A stretch of 64,000 nucleotides of DNA from Agelas oroides. Its lineage: Eukaryota > Porifera > Demospongiae > Agelasida > Agelasidae. The translations under genes and the position numbers were made by a program. The notes beneath the pieces are model-generated. The model saw only the letters and a list, made by a program, of their open reading frames with translations. It was not told where the DNA came from and did not search any database. The stretch covers positions 8,410,996-8,474,995 of the forward strand of contig OX422184.1 of NCBI GenBank assembly GCA_949130485.1. Reading direction: 5' to 3'. Below, in pieces: positions 22,641-33,289 of the stretch (position 1 is its first letter; every line of letters begins with the position of its first letter).

Positions 22641-23404
22641 GTTTGCTTTGTTTTTTTTTTGGTTTAGGAATGGTAAGAGAGAAGTGACATGGAAGGGTAG
22701 GCCGAGGGGAAGATGCATGGTGTGTACAGTATGATAGTAGAAAGAGCTAAGAATTGTCATAAATTCAAACGCTTTGAAGTGAAATCGTCAATCCAAACAT
22801 CAAACTTCGGGGGGTTTAGAAGTACAGTCCAAGCAAAGCCTCATAAAAACCAAGTGAAAAGCAGATGAGTTTAATAAGGCTTTGCATGCAAGCTTATAAA
22901 TCCTGTGCTCATTTCGCGTGGACTACTAATGGGTTCACCAAAAAACTCTCCATAGACTGTCACCAGAGTATTGAGTCGTAAGACCCCATTACAGAACTGT
23001 TTGATGGTGAGTAGCTATAGTCTAAATGGGTTTGAAACGAACGCATAGGGGTCTGTGGAGCTGAACAACCGCCAGTTCTGTGGCCACCTCTAGTGCAGAA
23101 GTTTGGAATGAAGCCATGCACTGTTGACTCGGTGCTACTAGAGTTTGAGTATACCAAGCTACCAATAGGCTGCCACTTGCTTCGTTGGAGGAATATGAAG
23201 ACTCAGGCACAACACAAAAGGAGGATGTTAAGAAGACACCAGCCAAAGTGCTACCATCAACTCGCAGTAAACATTGTATGTGTACATATGCATGTAAATG
23301 ACTATAACAAGCAAATTTGAAATGTGAAAGTTGACAATAAAACTTGAAATTGAATATCAGTGGCTAGTGTTCTAAGTCATATGAAGTACTTGATGGTTAA
23401 AACA
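22641..23404. other. No recognisable gene
   Basis: Short frames only. Confidence 0.4.
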
Positions 23405-23983
23405 CTAGCTGGCATAGTACCGTCTATACCACTTGAGCTTGGCTTTTGCAGCCTTCAAATTAGTCATACGAGCTGCTGCCCTTTTTTTGTCAGGGTTCCT
23501 CCAATAACTACTATGGGAGGATACGCGGGAAGCTGCCCTTCCTTTCTCAGGGTCCTCCCAATAGCAGGTATGGGAGGATACGCGGGAAGCTACCCTTTCT
23601 TTCTCAGGGTCCTCCCAATAACAGGTATGGGAGGATGCCCTGGAAGATGCCCTTTTGGTCTCAGGGTCCTCCCAATAATGGGTATGGGAGGACGCCCTTT
23701 TCGTCTCAGGGTCCTTCCAATAACAGGCATGGGAGGACACCTTTTTCGTCTCAGGGTCCTTCCAATAACAGGCATGGGAGGACGCCCTTTTCGTCTCAGG
23801 GTCCTTCCAATAACAGGCATGGGAGGACACCCGGGAAGATGCCCTGTGTTTCTCCGGGTCCTTCCAGTAATTATTACGGGACGCTTGCCTTTTTTTCCCC
23901 TTTGTTTCGCAGGTAGTTCTGCTTGTACTGCGCTCGTTTCTTGCGGACATTACGCATATTGCGTTCGATGTAAAGTGCAGCAC
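23405..23983 (-). CDS. Repeat protein with YWKDPE-type 15-residue units
   Basis: An uninterrupted minus-strand frame of 192 codons (or 181 from the second Met) has a basic start (KGKKRQASRNN). About eight units of the form YW[KE]DPE-x2-RASS(RVS)SHAC follow, then a basic end with LKAAKAKLKWYRRYYAS. The DNA units are 45 bp or about 60 bp, multiples of three, so the frame survives unit gain and loss. Similar Y-x3-DPE-x2-[KR]-x3-R arrays occur, from memory, at the N-termini of multi-copy sponge and cnidarian proteins. It may be an exon of a longer gene. Unit-to-unit conservation of protein over silent sites has not been measured. Function unknown. Confidence 0.5.
   Translation of the reverse strand: MLHFTSNAICVMSARNERSTSRTTCETKGKKRQASRNNYWKDPEKHRASSRVSSHACYWKDPETKRASSHACYWKDPETKKVSSHACYWKDPETKRASSHTHYWEDPETKRASSRASSHTCYWEDPEKERVASRVSSHTCYWEDPEKGRAASRVSSHSSYWRNPDKKRAAARMTNLKAAKAKLKWYRRYYAS
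23480..23880. repeat. 45/60-bp coding minisatellite
   Basis: Units such as tcgtctcagggtccttccaa recur at 23,701, 23,746 and 23,791 (period 45). Upstream units are about 60 bp. The array lies entirely inside the minus-strand frame described above. Confidence 0.9.
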
Positions 23984-24291
23984 AACTACGTCAACTGATC
24001 CACGAAATCAGATTTGCAAACTGCAACGCTCAATTCTCACCTTCTCTACGAAGTACTGTACCACGTGCTCAGTTGAATCCTGGTGACGTAATTATGAGTA
24101 ATATTTAATTCGAGCAAAATGGCGTGTAGCAGCTAGCGTAAGTGTGAGATTACCTGAGAATCGCCGACAAGTTTGAGTTCTTTCTTTTAGACCGATAAGT
24201 GGCAGGTGCAATACCTAGTGATTTATCCTGTTGTTTTGCGTTTGAATCGTTGTAAAAGCTCCAGCCGTTATTGTGCTATCGCGGTGAGAGG

Positions 24292-24318
24292 CAGAAGAAG
24301 AAGAAGAAGAAAGAAAGT
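24292..24318. repeat. (AAG)n microsatellite
   Basis: A run of agaagaagaagaag with minor variation. Confidence 0.8.
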
Positions 24319-24612
24319 CAGAAGATAGACGATTTGTCCGTTTTGGCGACTTGCCGGTCTGGTGCTTAGCGATACTTTCCAGCAAACTTAACAGTCTTTT
24401 TGCTCATGAAAACACTCGATAATGCCTGATATGGCTCATACAGGCCTTCAGGGGCGTAGCAACCGCTCCGGCGAGTCCGGCCATGGCCTGACCAATATTT
24501 TCGACTGAAGTGGGCGTGTCTGAAGATTAAATGGGTGTGTCACGTCCGAACGTTAGAGAGGTGTGGCACATACACGTGGAGTATACAGCTGTACACGTAC
24601 TTGGGCTGCACG

Positions 24613-26894
24613 ATGGCCGCTATGACGTCTGACGATGTTCCAGACTCACCTCATCAGCCAGGGTCAGATTTTGCGTTTCCAAAGCGATCCTTTGGAAAGA
24701 AGACGGTGGTACAACGTGCATTTCAGCATTCCTGGTTTGTTAAGTGGCCATTTCTCCACTACAAGGAGGCTACAGATACAGTCTTTTGCCATACGTGCTT
24801 GCTGATGTTTAAGCAAAAGAAGTCTTTGACATCTACCAAAGCAGATCAGGCATTTGTAAGTAAATTGCATGTGAAATACATAATTGTACTAGATCTACTT
24901 TGAACACAAATAAGTCATAACTTTTAAACACAGATCATCTCTTGACTGTGCAGGTGTGTAGAGGATATTCCAACTGGAAAGATGCCACTGTTGCGTTCAA
25001 GAGTCACCAGTCGAGTGCCTGCCATCGTGAAGCTGTGGAAGTTGTCATCCATATGCCTTCCACAACCAAGCACGTTGGTGTGCTCCTTTCAGAGCAATAT
25101 GCTTTGGAGATGGCTAAAAACAGAAGAATGCTCCTGAAAATCTTAAATTCGATTAGGTTTTTGGCTAGACAGGCATTACCCCTGCGCGGGCACAATGACG
25201 GCAGCGATGGCAATCTGTACCAGCTATTGAAGCTTCAAGGAGGTGAAGATCACGAAATGCTTGATTGGCTACAAAGAAGATGCAATAAGTATACTTCGCC
25301 AGAGATCCAAAACGACTTGATCAAGGTAATGGCCATGCATGTTATGAGAAATATCTCTGAAAAGCTCCATAAGTCTCCCTTTGTAACTATAATGGTCGAT
25401 GAAACGACAGATGTTACAAATCAGGAGCAGGTGACGATTGTGATGCGTAGGCTTGATGAAGACTTAGTTGTCTATGAAGAGTTTTTGGGGTTGTATGCTG
25501 TTTCTAGCATTAATGCAGCAACACTTTTTACTGTCATACAAGACATATTGCTGAGGTTAAACTTGCCTACAAGTAAACTTCGTGGGCAGTGCTATGATGG
25601 CTGTAGTACCATGAGTGGTGTTCGATCTGGCTTAGCTAAACGAGTTCAGGATGTAGAGGCTCGAGCAGTCTATACTCATTGCTACAGCCATTCCTTAAAT
25701 CTTGCTGCAAGTGATTCCATCAGAAAATCAAAGTTTATGAAGTCTGCTCTTGAAACTACTCATGAAATAACAAAGCTGATTAAACTATCCCCCAGGCGTG
25801 ATGCGATATTTCAAGAGCAACAAGCAGAATCTAGTTTATCTTCAGAGAGTCGTGCTATCAGCATTAAGCTTCTTTGTCCAACACGATGGACAGTGCGTGC
25901 CGATTCTCTCGTTAGCATTCTGGAAAACTATACTGTATTGCTAAGTACCTGGGAAGAAGCTATTGAGGTAGCCAGGGATACAGAGAGCAAGGCTAGAATA
26001 CATGGGGTATCAGCACAGATGAACACTTTCAATTTTCTTTTTGGTACCTATTTAGCAGAATTGGTATTGAGGCATACCGATAACCTCAGTAAAACCTTGC
26101 AAGATAAGACACGCTCTGCAGCAGAAGGGCAAGCAATTGCAGACATGGTTGTTCGCACCATTCTCACCCTAAGAAGTGATGACTCCTTTGAATTGTTCTG
26201 GCTCAAAGTAACAAGGAGGGCACAGGAATTAGAGCTGGAGCCTTCGCTTCCACGTCGCACTAAACGACCTAGAAGATACGACGATGGCCTAGCAGAGAGC
26301 GAGTTCCATGATGCCCCAGAAGCACACTTTAGACAGCACTATTTTGAGGCCCTTGACTTAGCTGTTAACTGCATCAAAGAGAGGTTTGATCAACCAGGCT
26401 ATAAGGTTTATAGCAACTTAGAGCAGCTACTTTTAAAGGCTATTGAAGGCAAAGATATTACCACTGAGCTTAAGTTTGTTTGTGATTTTTATAAGGATGA
26501 TCTGGATGTTAACCTGCTTCAAACTCAGCTGCTTACTTTCAGAACAGAATTCCAACGTGCTCACAGTAATCTAACTACCAAACCAGATATATTTGATATA
26601 AAGGATTACTTTCATTCCCTTAGCGGTGCCCAGCGAGCCTTATTATCTCAGGTTTTCACAGTTCTTCAACTCATTCTTGTTATGCCAGCTACAAATGCCA
26701 CATCAGAACGATCATTTAGTGCCCTTAGACGTGTGAAAACGTACTTGCGCAACACCATGAGTCAGCAAAGAATGAACAATCTCATGCTATTACACGTACA
26801 CAAGGATGTTGTGGACTCATTGGACTTAAATTCTGTAGCTAATGATTTTGTAATGGACTCTGAACATAGACAAAAAATATTTGGTAAATTTTAA
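24613..26894 (+). CDS. hAT transposase, ZMYM1-like, two exons
   Basis: Exon 1 (24,613-24,855) and exon 2 (24,954-26,894) are joined by a 98-bp GT-AG intron without changing frame, giving about 727 residues with no internal stop. The join completes a TTF-type zinc finger: FCHTCLLMF in exon 1 and SNWKDATVAFKSHQSSACH in exon 2. The RNase-H-like core follows with VDETTD (about residue 230), CYDGCSTMSG (about 296) and CPTRW. The C-terminal hAT dimerisation region has TSERSFSALRRVKTYLR near residue 675. These are the expected catalytic and structural motifs of the DUF4371/hAT family, which excises and inserts its own element. The ATG at 24,613 gives a normal family start. The intact frame and matching ends suggest recent insertion. 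Confidence 0.9.
24856..24953 (+). other. Intron of the hAT transposase gene
   Basis: GTAAGT donor and CTGTGCAG acceptor, 98 bp. Splicing joins the two halves of the zinc finger in frame. Confidence 0.8.
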
Positions 26895-27185
26895 GATGAC
26901 CACTTTAAATATGCATTCATTGTCGTTAATAATCATTCTATAACTATACTCGCCAAGTTGAACATCGACTTGTGTTGTTTTACGTGCGTGTCAATGGCGC
27001 GAGTTGCATTAGATCAACATATTATTACGGTTATCAGTGGCCTGACCAATGAGATTTTGCTTGCTACTCCCCTGGGCCTTTGACTAATCTAACGAAGATA
27101 TTTCGAGCGTGTTATTTGTGCACTTTTAATGTGGCGGCCATTTTTTTTCGGGGTCATCCCTACATATGGCGTACTACCGTACGCC

Positions 27186-27547
27186 ATGATTACTGATAAT
27201 TGCACATACGGTATGATGTCGCATCTGTTTGCAGGTAGTACTTTTTGTAAATAGTGTTGTGTGTCAACTGTGTAGCTAATGTGTACTGAACTAGCTAGCT
27301 AGCTACTTGATAAATCATGGTGTGATAGGCTGACGGCCTGCTGCCTGGTTTGCCGACTTGCCTGCACCCCTCTCTTGGCGTGAGCTCACAGGTGAGTTCT
27401 TGTAAGGGTAACTAAATTTCATGAACTCAGCTGCCTCCTACATGACTCTGAGCACCTTACCATGGCGGTCCTGTTTACTGTAACTAAACTGGTAGCAAGT
27501 ATTTGGCGGGTAAACGAGCAGAAGCTGTCACATAGAGTAGAAATCAA
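27186..27547 (+). promoter_or_regulatory. 5' flank of the family gene, with reversible segment
   Basis: The region up to the ATG at 27,548 is shared with 11,480-11,806. The 171-bp part 27,351-27,521 is in opposite orientation to its counterpart 11,603-11,768, while both flanks are collinear. Promoter function is inferred from position only. Confidence 0.5.
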
Positions 27548-28651
27548 ATGGATGAAAATAGTGATCCTAATAGTTGTGCAAGTTCTGATAGTGCAGCAAG
27601 TTCTGATAGCAAACAAACGGAGAAGAAGCCTGTTGGTCGACCAAGGAAGTTGCGTCACAGTAACTCTCAAGATACTGAGCCAGCATTAAAAGTTGCTATT
27701 CAAGCCGTAGCTTCTCACCTTGCAAAGATTACAAGTTTATCCAACCCAGTGCTTTCACTGCAAATACCTAATCGCTTGCTGCTCCAGTGGCGTAGTGAAA
27801 TACAGTCTAGTGGAGTGAGACTAAGCTATACATCACGTCTAAATGAAAGTGTAGCTGGTGGTGCAGTACTCCTTCGTCGTGAGAGTGAACGCCTTGAGAG
27901 AGTGTTGAAGGCACGGGCAAGCACTGTCCACTCCCAAGTGGCCAAAGCTAAAGGCAGCAGGTCAAGAGAAGTTAGGCTGAACTCTAGTTGTGTAGTAGTA
28001 GTAGATAGAAGTGATGTGGTAGCTGTAGCATCGTTAGAGAAAGAGACAAGTGTGTTGAAAGAAAAGGTTGCTGAAGCAAATGCAAAGATTGAAGATGCTT
28101 TGAAATTGGTTGATGAGGTGCACCAAGAGTTTGCTACACAGTGTGCAACATATCTGGACACGATCGACAAGCAGGCTGAGGAATTGAAGGCGAAAAAGAA
28201 AAATTTCCTCAACAAAGGAAAAGTGTTTGATGATGTTGGAGAACGGCAGAAAAGAAGAAAGTTAAGTGATTTTGGGGATTCAACAAAAAAGGCTCTTTGG
28301 TTTGCTGAAAGTTTTGGCTTCAAGTTGAAAAGTATTGAAGTTCAGTCGCAGTCTGGGTCTGTGGTTACATTACCTCTGTGTACAGAGCCTCAGCCTCAAG
28401 AAGACCAGCCAAGCAGTGCTGATGATAGTGATGTCACTAGGGCAACCCTCTATCTTCTTGACAAGTTTGCTGTGAGTGATGAGTTTTATCATGAGTTCTC
28501 CATGTCCTACAAGGATTTGCCTCGATCATACAAGATCAAAGGGCTGAGAGGCACAATGTCAAGGGATGTTAGTGTTGTTCGGTTGGGGGAGGGTTTCCAT
28601 GGTGCCTACCGACCATTTGAGCACCTTCTTGCACTCTGTTTGTCCAGAGAG

Positions 28652-28728
28652 GTAGGTGTTGAATTATCACTCATACCACATAAAAAGCATCCAAGTAGTT
28701 GTATTTTGTGTGTTGTTTTATTCTACAG
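28652..28728 (+). other. Intron 1 of the family gene, 77 bp
   Basis: GTAGGT donor and TTCTACAG acceptor. Confidence 0.6.
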
Positions 28729-29561
28729 TTTGAACGCAATCCAGAACAACTTTCAAGTCAGGGTTCTATGTCAAACTCTCTGAGGATGGGGCAAGGTTTT
28801 CCAAGTCCACCAGTTTGATATTCCTCACATTCTCCTTTCCTTTCCTTGCCAAGGACGTTCTAGCTGGATCAGGTATGCAGATTAAGCAAAAGGCTATTAG
28901 GTCAAGTGGTCTTGAGTAAACAGTCACTCAAATGTTTGTACAGACACCACACCACAAATGTATGAAGCCTTTCATGTATACATTCTTTCAGGCAATCACA
29001 CCTATGCTGCAATAAAGGGAGAAGAGAGTTATGAGCTTATTTCACAGGGACTGGGGGGTGTTATTGCTGAGGTGAATCAGGTGATTGAGAAGGGGTCAGT
29101 GCTAGTTTGTGGACAAGATGTGAAGCTGGAATTTTATCTTGGATCTGACTACAAGGTACAGTTTTGTCCTACTAGGGTAGCTACTATGACTTAGTCCCGC
29201 TGGGTCTGGCTATGGCCGCTACATGAAACTGTTCTCGTGTTTGTACTCAAGCTAAACTACACAGTGAAATAATAGTGTACACACTTACCTGGTAAACGCC
29301 CAGAATATTCGCAATCCTTGAGATTACAACACCCATCACTTGCCACTTGCTCCCAAGTTCATGAATACGAGTATATTTTTGTGGCAGACGGCGCCGGCTT
29401 TAGACTCCCATTTCTGTTCCCCCATTTCCATGTTTTGCAGTTGCTCGTGTGTGTGGAGGATTTCAACTTTATTCAACCTACATATACATGTACAGTTGCT
29501 TTAGTATTTTGCATTATCTGGTCTCTTTTTATTAGTTTCTTCTGCTGGTATTGGGTATGAA

Positions 29562-29880
29562 TGCACGAATTGAGCATTATCAAGCATTATTCCATTGCGT
29601 ATTTTGATTGCGTTACTACATTTGAGTGCTCTGGCGCGGAACTTCCATTAATGGTGCAGGGTTCACACATGCTGTATATATGTGCTAGGTATTCACGCAT
29701 CTATGCAGCACGTATGAACCCTGCCTCTAACAGAATTTCTGCACTTACAGCAACTTGCGAACGCAGCAAGGTGACCAAAATATGCAACACACTAATGTTC
29801 GGTTTCTACCGGGACTGCCGCATCTGACAGTTGTCATCCACTAGTACTCGAACATTTTATTATACTGGTAGAACCTTTTT
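29562..29880. repeat. Dispersed repeat paired with 9,422-9,680
   Basis: 29,562-29,705 is the reverse complement of 9,540-9,680, whereas 29,768-29,880 matches 9,422-9,535 directly. It lies in the gap where one exon of the family gene should be. Confidence 0.75.
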
Positions 29881-30679
29881 CCATACCATGAGTGTAAATT
29901 GTGTATTGTAAAAGCTTTAATTAAGGCGCCTTTCTAATGAAAGTGCCCTTTCGACAGGGAACTAATTTTCTCGCTCTATCACGGGCACCCTTTGGCATCA
30001 TAAATATTTTTTAAAGGGTGCTTTCTATTTAGAGAGATTTTGCACCAGACTTGTGTCACGCAGTTGATAAAATGTACTAGGCAGTCTCCCTTTATTGTGG
30101 GTAGAGTTTGTCCTTTACCTTGAATTTCCACTTTGTGTATCAAAACAAACCATGACCTCTTAATAATTAGCTCCCATGTATACATACCAGATGGAATATG
30201 GATGTGGCATCTGTGGTGTACCGCCATGAGAAGGCTCGGACACTGGAGTTCTTAAGAAAGGCTTCTAAAGAGTCACACAAAGACAAGCGTAAGGGTGCCG
30301 TACACCCACCACTTTTCAACATTGAGCTTGACCATGTCATACTTGATGAGCTCCACCTTCTTCTGAGGGTTGTTGGTGTTCTCTTGAGAAACCTTATATA
30401 TGAAGTGCTGAGAATTGACAGGTCAACAAAAGAGTGAAGTGCGACAATTGCACAGACCCATCTTTCCATGTTGGTGGATGCAGTACGCTCCTGTGGTGTC
30501 AGTTTTAAGGTTTGGCGAGCCAAAGACGAAAATGGTTATGCCAGTAATAGTGGCAAATATGATTGGACAGCTCTGACTGGGGGTGAGCTAAAGAAGGTAC
30601 TGAAACAATTGCCACCCAAAATTTCTACTTTCATACCAACTGACATCTCCGAAACTGTTGTAGAGATTTGGAATGTAAG

Positions 30680-31194
30680 TTAACCCTTTACCAACCGATG
30701 ACGCCATATGGCGTCGTCAGATTTTGGCCGCATGTTATCAGTTGGCGCAATCCGTTTTGAAGATAGGCTCTGCGCTAGCGGAAAGGGTGGGACAGGGGGA
30801 GGTGGGTGGGTGCATCGCTCTGGCTGACAGTGCATGGCGGCGGTTGCAGCTGCCTGTAGAAAAGCCTTGGTCAATGCCGGGTGGGCCATTTGTCTGCTTT
30901 CTTGCACAAACGGGCGTAGAAAACGCTCCTTTCACCTTCTAGGGACTCCATTTCTGGCATTTTAGGCAGCCTTTAGTCCGGAGGAGTGTTCTCTGGTTGG
31001 AGGGCCCTGACTATTGAACGCTCGCTAATGAGTGGGTGTGTCCAAGGTCATGAACCTACAGAGAATGTGTCAATGAAGTTTTGAGTCAAGTTTCCAGTGC
31101 TAGCTCCAAGCGGAAGTGAAAATACAGACCATGGAAGGTATCCATAGCCTAATAAACACTTCCAGTAAATAGCCTACGGTTGTTAAAGAGTTAA
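30680..31194. mobile_element. 515-bp TTAA element inside an intron
   Basis: TTAA lies at both ends. The left end CCCTTTACCAACCG and the complement of the right end CTCTTTAACAACCG are 14-bp inverted repeats with two mismatches. The subterminal palindrome gacgccatatggcgtc sits inside the left end. It is inserted five bases into intron 4 of the family gene, leaving the donor GTAAGT intact. Without it that intron would be about 65 bp. It shares its interior with 33,685-34,199. Confidence 0.85.
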
Positions 31195-31319
31195 AACATG
31201 GCTGTGATTATGGAGTAACTTACATTATGCTCATAAACATAATCCAACAGGACTTCTCCACCATTTACTACATGCTGGCCCTACCAGATTCTAAGGAGGT
31301 TGATGTACTGCAAGAAAAG

Positions 31320-33095
31320 GTGAGTCAGCATTGTTATAATACTGTCAATCAAACCTTTCAGTGGCCAAGGTATGTCTTATATCATGCAAGTATTAGTTGT
31401 TTTTACCTGTGAAGCTTGTACCTATTAAAAGCACAAGGCCCAAAGGCGCTATAGCCCAAATCCTAAGTGCTTATATCAGGTGTCTTTTGTATGCCTTAGC
31501 AAGTTTGAATGCTTGACACTGTAGCTGAGGCAGTTTAATGTGTTGCAAAGCACATTTCCAACTTCAGAATTTTACTGAAAGGTACAGACTTGCTCATGAG
31601 AAAAAAATTACGGGTTTACCCCAAATTTAGATTTTAACCCTCTCCCTACGAGATTTAACTTCACCGAATGTCTGCCTACAAGCATACATTCAGAGAGTAT
31701 GCAGCATATCAAGGAAGAAGCATGGTATCAGTATAGTATTAAAACTAGTCAGTATTGAATATCAGAAAAAGGGATGCATTTCTGGCAGCTGTGTAGCTAG
31801 GGGGAAACAGACTGACATTTCAGAGCAGCCTCCAGCAGCACAGAAAAAAAGCTTGACTCATATTTTCCATGAGCCTTGACTGGTCATCACTTTTGTGTCT
31901 GGTGCACAATTAGTAAACCTGCTGTGCAATGCTGTGGTGTGTGTTTTTCCGAGTATACTATTGTTGATGAACACGATAGAGTGGACAAAATAAGAGTTGA
32001 CTCTACATGGCAGTGTGTGCACATGCAGACATTTTGCATGTGGGATCAGGGCTCTGAGGTTGATCTACTTGTTCACACTAAGTTTTGTCAAAGCTGTGCA
32101 TGCTGCCATGTTCAATGATAAAACAAAGAATCCAAAGGAGCAAGTTGAACACTGCCTCATAAGTGCCAGGAAGATAGTTTGAGGTAGTGCTCTATACCGG
32201 TAGGGGATAGTTTATCTGTCAGTGTAGCCACACACTACAAGCTCTGGGCAGGTAAGGCAAAGTGGTTACTGAGCACTGGAAAAGACAGCATAATCAAAGA
32301 GAGGCTGGGTATATACATTTACGTCAAGTGTTAGGCATCCCATCCGTAATCCTGTGCTATCATCTCCAAGCTGGATAAAGCTTGGATATTCACTTTTTCG
32401 ATAAATGCATGATTATATTTTTCAAAGAGAGGGATGCTAGGGGAGGTTCATCTGTGCGCAGTGTCCTGAGTCATCTGGTGCTCTGAAAGGGGTGCTAGGG
32501 GAGAACTTATATGTAGTCTCCGAGAAGGATGTCTGTATTCACTGCTGTTTGCGTTGCAACACCTTGCAAAATACAAGCTGTGATATGAATATAATTATGT
32601 GGTTATTTTCCATTTAGCCTGTAAAGAAGTTTACCGCATAATTATATTCATATGCACAGCTTGTCGTCCGCAATGGTGGGGAAGTGTATCATAGTCTCCT
32701 ACCCAGGCTCTCCTCACACCCTGAGCTTGCAGTGTGAGACTGGTTTCATATACATGCAAGTGCGACAGAATAGAAATGAGAATTTTGCTTGATATGTAAC
32801 ATAAGAACACAGCAATTAACGGTGCAATGGAACTAGGTAAGGATTTTAAGTATATTAGAAGGTATGCATAATTTTAATATGTGCATGCATAGTGAGGATT
32901 CAATTTGAAGCTCTAAAGCATGCACAATTTCATAATTTCTGGATTACAGAACTGTAGGATAGGTGGGCTAATGTTTAATGCTTGAAATTCAACTCCAAAC
33001 AGTCTTCTACCCGGGATTTAGCAAAAGAAATACTACATCTGTTCAAGCATCTATCCTCGGAAAAAGGGTTCTACTAGCAGACAAGTCTGATAATC
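31320..33095. other. No recognisable gene; one strong palindrome
   Basis: Short frames only (for example 31,876-32,118). An inverted repeat of 27-28 bp with a 37-bp spacer occupies 32,573-32,664 (acaagctgtgatatgaata and its complement); it is a potential stem-loop or small foldback. Confidence 0.55.
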
Positions 33096-33289
33096 ATGTA
33101 TTATATCACATTGCTAACCAAATTTGGCAACTGCTGCAGCATGGTATGGGTTCATAGGCAAGGCCAGTGGAAGGGCAAGTATTTTAGTCTTTCCTGTTCG
33201 GAGGAGGTGGCAAAGAAGTTACGCGTTGTTTTACAATGTATTTTCGGGCGTGATTTTCTATCCCCGCGTACAATTATCTCTTCACCAAG

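Larger units (their letters stand above)
24449..27074 (+). mobile_element. Apparently complete hAT transposon, 2.6 kb
   Basis: The left end CAGGGGCGTAGCAA (24,449) and the complement of the right end, CAGGGGAGTAGCAA (ending 27,074), form 14-bp terminal inverted repeats with one mismatch. The C-A-G-G-G-G start is typical of hAT elements. GGCCTT immediately precedes and follows the element, suggesting a 6-bp target duplication (8 bp is usual, but the outer bases do not match). GGCCTGACCAAT occurs just inside each end in direct orientation. The interior encodes one intact transposase. Confidence 0.85.
27548..31319 (+). pseudogene. Five-exon family gene (DGARFS / LGSDYK / DELHLLLR), broken
   Basis: Exons: 27,548-28,651; 28,729-28,872; 28,992-29,155; 30,191-30,674; 31,251-31,319, all with GT-AG junctions. 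Exon 1 encodes an AT-hook (VGRPRK, residues 29-34), SLQIPNRLLLQW, a coiled coil (about 160-225) and a basic patch. Exon 2 encodes FYVKLSEDGARFSKSTSL, exon 3 KLEFYLGSDYK, exon 4 HPPLFNIELDHVILDELHLL and a long helical tail. The order recalls a multi-copy sponge and cnidarian family. Acidic residues in DGAR, GSDYK and DELH could form an RNase-H-like active site (inference). Defects: a one-base frameshift in exon 2, a missing exon between 29,155 and 30,191 (normally carrying a C-x2-C motif), and an in-frame TGA at 30,435. The C-terminus is not found. Confidence 0.6.
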
